Origin: a bacterium
GTDB lineage: Bacteria > Cyanobacteriota > Vampirovibrionia > Gastranaerophilales > Gastranaerophilaceae
Direction: 5' to 3'
Length of the DNA stretch: 52,467 nt
Assembly (NCBI GenBank): GCA_017942035.1
Contig: JAGAVG010000054.1
Coordinates: 1-52,467 of the forward strand
Each line of letters starts with the position of its first letter. Within the stretch, counting starts at the first letter, position 1. Under the pieces are notes generated by a model. The model searched no databases. It saw only the letters and a program-made list of their open reading frames with translations, and was not told where the DNA came from. This document shows positions 16,499 to 24,705 of this stretch, piece by piece. Made by a program: the position numbers and the translations under genes.

Positions 16499-16579
16499 GT
16501 CGGAGTGGTGGAATGGTAGACACGTACGTTTCAGGTGCGTATGGAGAAATCTGTGTGGGTTCAAGTCCCATCTCCGACA
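16499..16579 (+). tRNA. tRNA-Leu (CAG anticodon)
   Basis: Acceptor GTCGGAG pairs with CTCCGAC; D-arm GGTGGAATGGTAGACAC; anticodon loop TTCAGGT between TACGT and GCGTA stems gives anticodon CAG; short variable arm; T-arm GTGGGTTCAAGTCCCAT; discriminator A; CCA not encoded. 81 nt, slightly short for a class II tRNA. Confidence 0.92.
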
Positions 16580-16585
16580 AATTTA

Positions 16586-16620
16586 AAAACGATGAGGCTT
16601 TATGCCTCAATTGTTTTTAA
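16586..16620 (+). terminator. Rho-independent terminator after tRNA-Leu
   Basis: Arms TGAGGC / GCCTCA within AAAACGATGAGGC and GCCTCAATTGTTTTTAA, directly behind the tRNA. Confidence 0.85.
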
Positions 16621-16621
16621 T

Positions 16622-16815
16622 AAGCGCATGGTAAGGACTTTAATCGACTTATATTGGGTTCAGCGCGAGTGAGCTGAGGGCACTCTGCCGAACAAACGAT
16701 TGAATATCGTTTGTGAGAGGTAATTGGCGGCGAAATGGCAAAGCCATTGCGGACGTCAACCGTAGACCCGTTAAACGCGAACGAGCAAGACAAGTCCCGC
16801 CGTCGACAAATATTT
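16622..16815 (+). other. GC-rich structured intergenic block, identity unknown
   Basis: About 190 nt clearly richer in GC than both neighbours. It contains perfect stems ACAAACGAT / ATCGTTTGT (about 16692-16714) and AATGGC / GCCATT (about 16734-16748), plus complementary GGCGG and CCGCC ends. It ends in GTCCCGCCGTCGACAAAT, which echoes the tRNA-Leu 3' end GTCCCATCTCCGACAAAT. An open frame runs through it into the following gene but the codons look non-coding. It could be a structured RNA, a tRNA-derived remnant or integration footprint, or a dispersed repeat whose other copies are outside the window. Confidence 0.4.
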
Positions 16816-16823
16816 TAAATGAT

Positions 16824-17297
16824 ATGAAAAAGCTATTAATTTTATTACTAATATTTTTACTAGGGACACCAGCTTTTGCTGATGTTGTATGGCCATCTTT
16901 ATACATAGCCGCAGGAATAACTAGTATAAAGGTAATCATTGTTGGTCTTTTGGTTGAATTATTATTTGTAAAAATTTTTACTAATACAAATTGGCTAAAA
17001 GCAAGTATTATAACTGTGGTAATGAATGCAGTTACTTGTATACTTGGTATAGTGCTTATACCAATATCAGGTTTGTTTGTAGAAGCAATACCACCATACA
17101 AAACTTTTCATTGGACACACTGGCTATTAGATTACTTATTGGCTATTCTTCTAAACACTTTAATTGAAGGTTTTATTATAAAATTAATATTAAAACTTAA
17201 ATTTAAAAATATTTTTATATGGCTTTTTATAGCAAATGCTATTAGTATTATACTTTGTATATTATTTTATGGTTTACGGTTAGGTGTAAAATTATAA
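16824..17297 (+). CDS. Small integral membrane protein with signal peptide, unknown function
   Basis: A 157-residue protein starting MKKLLILLLIFLLGTPAFADVVWP, a Sec signal peptide with likely cleavage after AFA. It is followed by four hydrophobic segments (about 25-48, 56-78, 97-117 and 130-152 of the protein). The open frame extends upstream to 16713, but ATG 16824 starts the signal peptide and the upstream part lies in the GC-rich block. No Shine-Dalgarno is obvious. AT-rich codon use contrasts with the block before it. Families with this layout in gut bacteria are unannotated; function unknown. Its 3' end overlaps the small ORF on the other strand by about 30 nt. Confidence 0.65.
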   Translation: MKKLLILLLIFLLGTPAFADVVWPSLYIAAGITSIKVIIVGLLVELLFVKIFTNTNWLKASIITVVMNAVTCILGIVLIPISGLFVEAIPPYKTFHWTHWLLDYLLAILLNTLIEGFIIKLILKLKFKNIFIWLFIANAISIILCILFYGLRLGVKL

Positions 17298-17470
17298 TTC
17301 GATACAAAATTTAATAATTGTTTGCATTCCAATCCTAAAATTCTTCTCATATTGTAATACTCTTGCGTTGAATACGTCATAACCAACACAACCTTATGAT
17401 AAATATTGATTTTATCGCCCAACTCTGTTATAATTTTCTTGTCAAAAAGTTCCAAAGTTTGGAGTTTCAT
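17267..17470 (-). CDS. Doubtful small ORF
   Basis: A 67-residue open frame (MKLQTLELFDKKIITELGDK...) that overlaps the 3' end of the membrane-protein gene and lies behind the terminator of the gene at 17507-17914. The composition is protein-like, but there is no clear ribosome-binding site before ATG 17470. It may be a remnant of a longer gene. Listed for completeness; I would not rely on it. Confidence 0.25.
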   Translation of the reverse strand: MKLQTLELFDKKIITELGDKINIYHKVVLVMTYSTQEYYNMRRILGLECKQLLNFVSNYNFTPNRKP

Positions 17471-17477
17471 GACACCA

Positions 17478-17506
17478 CAAAAAAGAGGTCAATAGACCTC
17501 TTTTTA
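17478..17506 (-). terminator. Rho-independent terminator
   Basis: Arms AAAGAGGTC / GACCTCTTT with T-runs on both strands, immediately after the stop codon of the minus-strand gene 17507-17914. Confidence 0.9.
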
Positions 17507-17914
17507 TTATCTAATATTTTCAATAAATTCTTCAATTTTTTTGACACCTTTACTGCCAATATCTTTAACTGCTGTTATCAAATTCCCATCTGGATATAAA
17601 TCCTGTTGATACCTTTGTATTACACCATCCCAGCTGTATCGATTGAAAGTTACTCGTTCAATTTTTTCTCTGGAACCTTTAATATTAACATGGCGTTTTT
17701 TATACATATCCAGACCAACTGTATCCAAAGTTTTATTTAATTCACCCTTTAGCCAAACTCCGTCTTTAGGTACCCGTTCAGCTATACGATGGTAGCCGCG
17801 AGCAATATGTTCAGAATATTTTTCAACAGGAGCCATTGATGGCTGCCAGAAACCGAATGTCGGATTGTTTCTTTTGTCTGAATAAGCATTACAAGATACA
17901 TCATAAATACGCAT
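17507..17914 (-). CDS. Hypothetical protein with N-terminal NPTFGF motif
   Basis: A 135-residue soluble protein with no signal peptide. The N-terminus MRIYDVSCNAYSDKRNNPTFGFWQ carries a short N-x-[TS]-F-G motif that recurs in other signal-less proteins of this window (TPNFTAR at 20068-20898, TSFCA at 28282-29682). The rest is charged and basic with KRHVNIKGSREKIERVTF in the middle and a helical C-terminus. Start ATG 17914 is chosen because AAAGGAGGAAAATT precedes it; six more codons are open upstream. Function unknown. Confidence 0.7.
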   Translation of the reverse strand: MRIYDVSCNAYSDKRNNPTFGFWQPSMAPVEKYSEHIARGYHRIAERVPKDGVWLKGELNKTLDTVGLDMYKKRHVNIKGSREKIERVTFNRYSWDGVIQRYQQDLYPDGNLITAVKDIGSKGVKKIEEFIENIR

Positions 17915-18199
17915 AATTTTCCTCCTTTTCACGTATTACTACACTGTAAATAAGCATCACAAAACTTCTAAGAATAATCTTAGTGACTAAATCGTCTAAA
18001 TCGTTTTGTGTAATAGTGCATTGTATCTTTCCTTTTTGTTGCTACAATGTTAGCAGTTCCATCTAAAATAGTCAAGCGTATTATAATAATTGTTAAGAAA
18101 AACTCTTTCCTAAACACACTTTCATATTGTAATATTCAAATGGATAAATTCACCCTACAAGCTTAAGCTTCTGAAATAAATTCAGAATATTCTGTTTTT

Positions 18200-19927
18200 T
18201 TACATTCTTTCCGGAGCTGTTACACCCAGAATGTTTTCCATTGCGCTATGCAAGACTGTTTTAACAGCGTAAACAAGTGCAATTCTGGATTTCATAAGTG
18301 TTTTATCATCACATATTACACGGTTTGCATTGTAGAAAGAATGGAATTCGGAAGCCAATTCCTGAACATAACGACATATTGTATAAACTTGACGGGTTTG
18401 AGCCGATGTTTTTATCAAAGACTTATATTCTTCAAGTTTCAAAATAAGTCGTTTTGCACTGTCGAGAGTCGGAACAACTAAATCTTCCGTAAAGTTTTGA
18501 ATAAGTTCATTCAACTCCTCCTGAGACATAGGCGCCGGAGCTTTTTCGCCGGTTTGGGTATCAAGTTTTTCACTGACAACATTTCTCAAGATTGAGCATG
18601 CTCTGGCGTGCGCGTATTGAACATAAAATACCGGATTTTCATCAGTATTTGTTTTTGCAAGCTCAATATCAAAATCAAGAGTTGTATCAATGTTTCGCAT
18701 TGACATCCAGAAACGCGTTGCATCCACACCAACTTCTTCAATTAAATCATCAAGCGTAACCATGTTTTTGCGTTTGCCCATTCTGACTTCATTTCCGTTA
18801 ATCACGAGGTTTACGAGCTGACCCAACAGAACTTCTAACTTTTCAGGATCGTATCCTAACGCCTCAATTGAAGCTTTTACACGGGCAACATAACCATGAT
18901 GGTCAGCGCCCCAGATGTTTATTAATCTGTCAAATCCTCTTTCCAGTTTGTCAATATGGTACGCTATATCAGCGGTAAGATAAGTGTTTGAGCCGTCGGC
19001 TTTTTTAATAACTCTATCTTGATCATCCCCGTAATCAGAAGATTTAAACCATTCGGCACCGTCTTTTTCGTAAATTTTTCCGCTGTCGCGAAGTTTCTGA
19101 ACACATTTTTCAACTTTGCCGGATTTATGCAAATCAAGTTCTGAATAAAATTTGTCAAAATGTACTCTGAAACCTTCCAATAAAGCTCTTTGAAGTCTTT
19201 CCATTTCCTCTTTTGCATAATCACAAAGTTCTTGAAGTTCAGGAGTTTGAGACGATTTCACCTCCGGATTTTCAGATAAGAATTTTTTTGCAACCGGAAT
19301 TAAATAATCGCCCGGATAGAAATTTTTTCTTTCAATTTCATCCTCAGGGAAATCAATATTCTCGCCCAATTCCTGACCAATTCTAATTCTTAAGGAATTT
19401 CCGAGTTTCTGAATTTGAGAGCCGGCATCATTTATATAAAATTCCTGATAAACCTCATGCCCGTAGAATTTCAAAAGGTTTGCAAGCACGCTGCCCATTG
19501 CAGCCCAGCGGCCATGGCCGATATGGAATGGACCGGTCGGGTTTGCTGAAATATATTCCAGAAGAATTTTTTCAGTTTGCACATTTTCAGGTTTTCCGAA
19601 CAAATCTTTCTTCTCAAAAATTTCTTTTACAAGTGAGCTTAAAAGCTTTTCGCCAGCTTTAAAATTGATAAATCCTCCGACTGTTGAGTATTCATTTTCG
19701 CTATCTGTAATGTTTTCAACAATTGCGCCGGCAATCATAGGCGGCGCAATCCTTGCCATACGGGCAAGAGAGGAAACATTAACCGCAAAATCCCCGAAAG
19801 CAGGATTTTTAGGTTTTTCTACAGCCAGTGTTCCTTTTGTGTACTCTTTCATTGCACCGAGCTTGTCGGAATTTATCGCCTTTATAATTGCGTCTTCAAT
19901 TTTTGCTATAAAATAATCTTTAATCAT
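18200..19927 (-). CDS. argS: Arginyl-tRNA synthetase
   Basis: A 575-residue class I synthetase charging tRNA-Arg. N-terminal additive domain about 1-105; catalytic HIGH motif in ANPTGPFHIGHGRWAAMGS near residues 128-146; YINDAGSQIQKL; the KMSKS position is degenerate, with MGKRKNMVTLDDLIEEVG, as in many ArgRS; C-terminal anticodon-binding domain with HARACSILRN and a DALR-like end (HSAMENILGVTAPERM). Length is normal. Start ATG 19927 with AGGAGAAAGAG. The gap 17915-18199 shows no gene. Confidence 0.97.
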   Translation of the reverse strand: MIKDYFIAKIEDAIIKAINSDKLGAMKEYTKGTLAVEKPKNPAFGDFAVNVSSLARMARIAPPMIAGAIVENITDSENEYSTVGGFINFKAGEKLLSSLVKEIFEKKDLFGKPENVQTEKILLEYISANPTGPFHIGHGRWAAMGSVLANLLKFYGHEVYQEFYINDAGSQIQKLGNSLRIRIGQELGENIDFPEDEIERKNFYPGDYLIPVAKKFLSENPEVKSSQTPELQELCDYAKEEMERLQRALLEGFRVHFDKFYSELDLHKSGKVEKCVQKLRDSGKIYEKDGAEWFKSSDYGDDQDRVIKKADGSNTYLTADIAYHIDKLERGFDRLINIWGADHHGYVARVKASIEALGYDPEKLEVLLGQLVNLVINGNEVRMGKRKNMVTLDDLIEEVGVDATRFWMSMRNIDTTLDFDIELAKTNTDENPVFYVQYAHARACSILRNVVSEKLDTQTGEKAPAPMSQEELNELIQNFTEDLVVPTLDSAKRLILKLEEYKSLIKTSAQTRQVYTICRYVQELASEFHSFYNANRVICDDKTLMKSRIALVYAVKTVLHSAMENILGVTAPERM

Positions 19928-20020
19928 CTCTTTCTCCTGATAGAATTCATATTATAAAAAAATTATAATATAAAAATACTCAAATCACACAATTTCTTAT
20001 CACAATGAAATATACGCAAC

Positions 20021-20050
20021 AAAAAAGCCGCTGTTTGATAGCGGCTTTTT
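20021..20050. terminator. Bidirectional Rho-independent terminator
   Basis: Arms AAAAGCCGCT / AGCGGCTTTT with flanking A and T runs, ending the minus-strand gene 20068-20898 and separating it from argS. Confidence 0.92.
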
Positions 20051-20067
20051 ATGTATTTGATTATTTG

Positions 20068-20898
20068 TTAAACTTCTTCTGTTTCTGTTAAATCTTCAGA
20101 GTCAGCACTCATTTCAGCCATTCTGGCTCTGGAGAGTTCCAATTGTCTTTCTTTCACTGAATTGTATGCATTTGAGAATACATAACCTCTTTTTGCTTCA
20201 TGGTTAATATTATGGAATATACCGCCTATAAGCAAGATGTCAGGAGCCCAGCTTAACATAACCTTAGCGAAAGATTTTATTGGAGATGGAACTTTAGCTT
20301 TAAAATTGCTTAATTTTTTAGATGCGGATTTAACAAATCCGTTTTTGTTAATTGCGTTTGCGGCTTTTCCCACCTTGCTTCTTATAGAGAACACTTGAGA
20401 TGGTTTAAGTTTTGATGCAGCATAGTTCAAACCTTTTATACCTGCCGTCATTGTTAATACTGCAGCACCGACTGCTGCGACAAAAGATAAAAACGGATGA
20501 TCAGAATTGAATTTTCTTACAGATTCGCTGTCTTTTGATAATTCGCGGCTGGCTTTTCCGACTAGTGATACAGAACCCAACAACAAAGACCATACAGCAC
20601 CTGTTTTAATTCCGTTTCCGATTTTAGCAGCTACACCTGAAACCGGTTTGCTTAAAAATGTTGATTCACCTTTTGTCAATATTGCTGAAGCTAAACCTGC
20701 AACTAACGGAACGCTTGCAAACATAGCATTTGAAACTTTTCTATGTTTTTTGTTATCAGTTACATCATTAGCAAATGCAAGAGCCTGACGGCGAATTTCG
20801 ATATCATCTGCATTGATAAAATTATCAATATTTTCTCTGCTATGGCGTCTTGCCGTAAAATTAGGAGTTAAATTTGCTCCGATTGCTTGAGTTTGCAT
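20068..20898 (-). CDS. Membrane protein of unknown function with N-terminal PNFTAR motif
   Basis: A 276-residue protein. The N-terminus MQTQAIGANLTPNFTARRHSREN has no signal peptide but carries the N-F-T-A motif. There are hydrophobic helices at about residues 58-78 (ASVPLVAGLASAIL), 98-115, 135-160 (FLSFVAAVGAAVLTMTAGIKGLNY) and 218-232 (VMLSWAPDILLIGGIF), and a charged C-terminal tail (ELSRARMAEMSADSEDLTE). Start ATG 20898 has AAAGGG upstream; an ATG two codons earlier is also possible. The promoter is at 20928-20956. I do not recognise the family. Confidence 0.65.
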   Translation of the reverse strand: MQTQAIGANLTPNFTARRHSRENIDNFINADDIEIRRQALAFANDVTDNKKHRKVSNAMFASVPLVAGLASAILTKGESTFLSKPVSGVAAKIGNGIKTGAVWSLLLGSVSLVGKASRELSKDSESVRKFNSDHPFLSFVAAVGAAVLTMTAGIKGLNYAASKLKPSQVFSIRSKVGKAANAINKNGFVKSASKKLSNFKAKVPSPIKSFAKVMLSWAPDILLIGGIFHNINHEAKRGYVFSNAYNSVKERQLELSRARMAEMSADSEDLTETEEV

Positions 20899-20927
20899 AC
20901 ACACACCCTTTCACTTTTACACGATTG

Positions 20928-20956
20928 ATTATATCATTTTAAAAAACGAAAGTAAA
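20928..20956 (-). promoter_or_regulatory. Sigma-70 promoter of the gene at 20068-20898
   Basis: On the minus strand, TTTACT (20951-20956), 17-nt spacer, TATAAT (20928-20933); start codon about 30 nt downstream. Confidence 0.65.
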
Positions 20957-20992
20957 TTTTTTTGCTATTAAAATTAAAGTTTGTAAAAAATA

Positions 20993-21021
20993 TTTACAAA
21001 AAATAACATTTTTTATATGAT
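20993..21021 (+). promoter_or_regulatory. Promoter giving a leaderless mtaB transcript
   Basis: TTTACA (20993-20998), 17-nt spacer, TATGAT (21016-21021). The expected transcription start falls at about 21028, the A of the start codon; there is no Shine-Dalgarno sequence before mtaB, which agrees with leaderless translation. Confidence 0.6.
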
Positions 21022-21027
21022 AATAGA

Positions 21028-22326
21028 ATGGAAAAATATTACATTCACACAATGGGCTGTAAATCTAACCAATTTGAAAGTTCCATTATAGTAGAAAATT
21101 TGAATACAAACGGGTTTGAGAAGGTTGAAAGAATTGAGGATGCCGAATTTTTCATCCTTAATTCCTGCACAGTTACGCATAAAAGCGATAATGAAGCTAT
21201 GTACATTTTGAGGAACGCTAAACATAAAAATCCGGATATTAAAACAATTTTAACCGGATGTGTTGCACAGATTGACAAAGAAAAACTTCTCGAAAACGAT
21301 TTTATAGATTACGTAATCGGTAACAACGAAAAACTTAAGTTTGCTGAAATACTTCAGACTATCAGGCAGGATAATACAAGATGTTTTGCTCAGGACATAA
21401 TGAGTCTAGGCGAATTTAACAAGGTTGTTTTGAATGATATGTCAAAAACTCGCGCGAGTTTAAAAATCCAGGATGGCTGTGATTGCAGATGTTCTTATTG
21501 CATAATCCCGTTTGCAAGAGGGAAAAGCAGGAGTGCCGATGTTGATTTTGTAATAGAGCAGATTAATAATTTGAGTCAAAAAGGATTCAAAGAAGTTGTT
21601 TTCACCGGAATTCACATCGGTCAGTGGGGAAAAGATTTTTCTATGGAACTTCTCGATTTGTTAAAAGAAGTTGAAAAAAGAACTTCTATCGAGCGTTTCC
21701 GTTTAGGCTCGCTAAACCCACTGGAAATAACGGATGAAATGATTGAATTTTTAAAAACTTCAAAAAAATTCTGTCCGCATTTTCATCTTTCGCTGCAATC
21801 CGCCTGCAATAAGACTTTGAAAAACATGAACAGATTTTATACGGTTGAATATTACCTCGAGCAGATAGAAAGATTAAATAACGCTTTTGAACTTCCGTTT
21901 CTAGGAAGTGATATTATTGCTGGATTTGCGGGAGAAACTCAGGAAGATTTCGAAATTACAAGGGAAAATCTCGAAAAATCCGGTCTCACTCAAATCCACA
22001 CTTTTCCTTACTCTATCAGAAAAGGAACACAGGCCGCAAAATCACAATTTCAAGTTCAAGATGATGAAAAAGAGCGCCGCGCCGGAATTATCAAAGAAAT
22101 ATCAAAACGAAAATATGAGGAATTTGTACAAAAAAATATCGGCAGGATTACCGAAGTGCTTATTGAAAAACATCCCGATAAAAAATCAGGATTTTTGAAA
22201 GGGGTAACCAGAAATTACCTCACAATTATACTTAATTCAAAAGATGAGAACCTTCTGAATTCACTTCAAAAAGTAAAACTTACCGAATATAAATCCGGCA
22301 GAATTTACGGCGAAATAATTCAATAA
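21028..22326 (+). CDS. mtaB: tRNA (N6-threonylcarbamoyladenosine(37)-C2)-methylthiotransferase MtaB-like
   Basis: A 432-residue radical-SAM methylthiotransferase that converts t6A37 to ms2t6A37 in tRNA. UPF0004 domain at the N-terminus with Cys in MGCKSNQFES, LNSCTVTHKSD and TGCVAQ (three auxiliary 4Fe-4S ligands). Radical SAM CxxxCxxC in QDGCDCRCSYCIIPFARGKSRSA near residue 150. C-terminal TRAM-like domain, with VTRNYLTI near the end. The SCTVTHKSD and CDCRCSYCIIPxARG text fits MtaB rather than MiaB or RimO. Probably leaderless. Divergent from the gene at 20068-20898. Confidence 0.92.
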   Translation: MEKYYIHTMGCKSNQFESSIIVENLNTNGFEKVERIEDAEFFILNSCTVTHKSDNEAMYILRNAKHKNPDIKTILTGCVAQIDKEKLLENDFIDYVIGNNEKLKFAEILQTIRQDNTRCFAQDIMSLGEFNKVVLNDMSKTRASLKIQDGCDCRCSYCIIPFARGKSRSADVDFVIEQINNLSQKGFKEVVFTGIHIGQWGKDFSMELLDLLKEVEKRTSIERFRLGSLNPLEITDEMIEFLKTSKKFCPHFHLSLQSACNKTLKNMNRFYTVEYYLEQIERLNNAFELPFLGSDIIAGFAGETQEDFEITRENLEKSGLTQIHTFPYSIRKGTQAAKSQFQVQDDEKERRAGIIKEISKRKYEEFVQKNIGRITEVLIEKHPDKKSGFLKGVTRNYLTIILNSKDENLLNSLQKVKLTEYKSGRIYGEIIQ

Positions 22327-22334
22327 ACATAATA

Positions 22335-22793
22335 TTAATCAGCCTTATCAGCTTTATCAGTGGCTGCGGCCTTGTCGACGTCTTTCACTTTTTCAGCAGG
22401 AGTGTTTTTTTCAACATTTTCAGCCTGTTTTGCTTTTGTTGATTTTTTGCTGAAAATACTTTTTATTCCGTTCCAGCACCATTTAGCGGCGCTTGCAATG
22501 CCTTTTCCTGCAACGGAAAGAGCTTGTCCTATCGGTTTTGCAAATGCAATACCAAGTCCCAGTCCAAGTCCACCAACCAGTCCCCAGCCAATAGCTTTTT
22601 CAAATCCGCTGTCATTACCGCAGGAATGATGATGACAGCATCTGCCAGAACTGAAATCAAAAATTCCTGTGTTAAAGTCAGGTAATCCGAAACCCGATTC
22701 GTAAAGGCTGTTTCGATAACCGTTATAAGTTATCATTGTGCCATTTTTACTCATGGCTGTATGCAGGCCGTATCCGGCATTTCCATCAATCAT
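22335..22793 (-). CDS. Gly-rich hypothetical protein with CCHHHSC cluster
   Basis: A 152-residue protein. The N-terminal half has aromatic/Gly repeats (YNGYRNSLYESGFGLPDFNTGIFDF) and a possible metal-binding cluster GRCCHHHSCG near residues 50-58. A Gly-rich hydrophobic helix (WGLVGGLGLGLGIAFA, about 70-85) looks like a glycine-zipper membrane segment. The C-terminus is Lys/Ala/Asp-rich and repetitive (EKVKDVDKAAATDKADKAD). No signal peptide. Convergent with mtaB, 8 nt apart. Unknown function. Confidence 0.6.
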   Translation of the reverse strand: MIDGNAGYGLHTAMSKNGTMITYNGYRNSLYESGFGLPDFNTGIFDFSSGRCCHHHSCGNDSGFEKAIGWGLVGGLGLGLGIAFAKPIGQALSVAGKGIASAAKWCWNGIKSIFSKKSTKAKQAENVEKNTPAEKVKDVDKAAATDKADKAD

Positions 22794-22887
22794 GCTTTAT
22801 ACCTCTTATCTCTTATATATATAAAGTTTATATTCCCTAAAAAATTGCGCATTTATACAACTGTTTGTTAACATTTGTAAATACAAC

Positions 22888-22916
22888 AAAAAAGCAGGCT
22901 TTACGCCTGCCTTTTG
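22888..22916 (-). terminator. Rho-independent terminator after hydA
   Basis: Arms GCAGGC / GCCTGC with loop TTTAC and a run of T on the minus strand; about 20 nt past the hydA stop. Confidence 0.9.
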
Positions 22917-22936
22917 AATTATTTGAATATAACTTT

Positions 22937-24691
22937 TTAGATATTTTTGTATGAATATTCAAATCTGTTAGTATATACCGTATGCAAAATTTCGTGAGCT
23001 TTGTGGGAATTCGGAGATTCCAGATATTCTGCATAAAGCTTGTGAATAGAAGGATTGCAATGTGATTTTCTAAGCGGGAGTTCTTCGTCTTCTTTATAAA
23101 GTCCCTCTGCTCTTTCCTGTTTTATAGCAGAATTATCACAGCTATGAGGCTGACCGCCGCCGTTTACGCAACCGCCCGGACAAGCCATAACTTCAAGCAT
23201 TTGGAAATCTGCTTTTCCTTCTTTTATTTCCCGGATTGCGATTTCGGCTTCTCTAAGAGTTGAAACTACTCTTACAGTAAGTTTTGTACCTTTTAAATCA
23301 AGCTGAATAGTTTTAGAGCGGTTAGAAGTTCCGCGCATTTCTTTTATATCAATATTTTCGAGAACTTCGCCAGTTGCAAATTCATAAGCTGTTCTAACTG
23401 CGGCTTCCGCAACCCCTCCTGATGCGCCGAAAATCGTTCCGGCTCCGGTGTATTCACCGAACGGATTGTCCGGAGTTTCAGCGTCAAGCTTGTTAAAATC
23501 AATTCCAGCGGATTTAATCATCCGGCCGAGTTCTTTTGTTGTAAGAACATAATCGGTATCAGGATGTCCGTCAGTTGAAAGTTCAGGACGTTTGCACTCA
23601 AATTTCTTTGCGGTACAAGGCATAATCGCAACGATTGACATTTCATCACGTTTTATACCTAATTTTTCCGGAACGAGTCTTGCTAATACCGGTGAAAGCA
23701 TTGACATTGGCGATTTACAGCTTGATAAGTGTTTTAACATATCAGGATGCTGATCTTCCAAATATTTAACCCAAGCCGGACAGCAGGAGGTGAATAGCGG
23801 AAGATTTTCTCCGGATTTTAAACGGGCGAGGAATTCGGAGGCTTCTTCCATAATTGTTAAATCTGCGCTGAAATTTGTATCAAAGACTAAATCAAATCCC
23901 AACTTTCTCAAAGCTGCATCAATTAATCCGATTGTATTTGTACCCGCTTTTAGACCGAACATTTCGCCCAGCGCAACACGAACGGCCGGTGCGATTTGCA
24001 CAACTGTTTTTTTGTTTGGATTGGTAATCACTGACCAAACATTTTCAATATCGGATTTTATTGTTAAAGCTCCGGTCGGACAAACTGCCGCACATTGGCC
24101 GCAATTAACGCAATCAACCTGTCCCAAAGGTTTTCCGGCCATTGGTTGCACGACTGTTTTTGAGCCTCTGTTTGCAAAACCTAAAACAGCATGGCCTTGA
24201 AATTCGTCACATGCTCTTACACAGGCTCCGCAGAGAATACATTTATTAGGGTCTCTCACAAGTGATGGACTGCTATCGTCAACTGGAAGGTAATCTTCCA
24301 GTTTCTTTTCAGGGTATCTGATGCGTCTTACACCGTATTCTTCTGAATATTTTTGAAGCTCGCATGAGCCTGATTTTTCACAGGTTAAACATTCTTTGTC
24401 ATGGTTTGCAAGAAGAAGTTCCAGAACTGTTTTTCTTATTCTTCTTGTTTTTTCGGTGTTAAGGTGGATTTTTAAACCGTTTTCAGGCGGCATTGTGCAA
24501 GAAGATTGAATTCCTCTTCCTTCAACTTCCACAACACACATTCTGCAAGCGCCAAAAGGTGTCAAATCCGGACGGTAACAGAATGTCGGAACATTCATGC
24601 CGGCTTTTCGAATTACTTCAAGAAGGTTTGGTTCGTTTGTGAACTCAACTTCTTTTCCATCAATAAACATTATTTTTTTATCATCAGTCAT
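22937..24691 (-). CDS. hydA: [FeFe] hydrogenase catalytic subunit HydA (trimeric, bifurcating type)
   Basis: A 584-residue group A [FeFe] hydrogenase. It has an N-terminal 2Fe-2S domain (CYRPDLTPFGACRMCVVEV), a His-Cys3 cluster domain (CLTCEKSGSCELQ), two ferredoxin 4Fe-4S motifs (CILCGACVRACDEF and CVNCGQCAAVCPTGA), then the H-cluster domain with L1 TSCCPAWVKY, L2 MPCTAKKFECKRPE and L3 MACPGGCVNGGGQP. The three motifs contain all cysteine ligands expected for an active enzyme. With HydB and HydC directly upstream it should form HydABC, which couples H2 production to NADH and reduced ferredoxin oxidation (electron confurcation), or the reverse. Start ATG 24691; HydG/HydE/HydF maturases are not in the window. 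Confidence 0.95.
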   Translation of the reverse strand: MTDDKKIMFIDGKEVEFTNEPNLLEVIRKAGMNVPTFCYRPDLTPFGACRMCVVEVEGRGIQSSCTMPPENGLKIHLNTEKTRRIRKTVLELLLANHDKECLTCEKSGSCELQKYSEEYGVRRIRYPEKKLEDYLPVDDSSPSLVRDPNKCILCGACVRACDEFQGHAVLGFANRGSKTVVQPMAGKPLGQVDCVNCGQCAAVCPTGALTIKSDIENVWSVITNPNKKTVVQIAPAVRVALGEMFGLKAGTNTIGLIDAALRKLGFDLVFDTNFSADLTIMEEASEFLARLKSGENLPLFTSCCPAWVKYLEDQHPDMLKHLSSCKSPMSMLSPVLARLVPEKLGIKRDEMSIVAIMPCTAKKFECKRPELSTDGHPDTDYVLTTKELGRMIKSAGIDFNKLDAETPDNPFGEYTGAGTIFGASGGVAEAAVRTAYEFATGEVLENIDIKEMRGTSNRSKTIQLDLKGTKLTVRVVSTLREAEIAIREIKEGKADFQMLEVMACPGGCVNGGGQPHSCDNSAIKQERAEGLYKEDEELPLRKSHCNPSIHKLYAEYLESPNSHKAHEILHTVYTNRFEYSYKNI

Positions 24692-24705
24692 ATTATTTTC
24701 CTTTA

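Noticed and set aside
16713-16823. N-terminal extension of the membrane-protein gene through the GC-rich block
   Set aside because: The extension is Arg-rich and low-confidence, has a different base composition, and ATG 16824 begins a textbook signal peptide.
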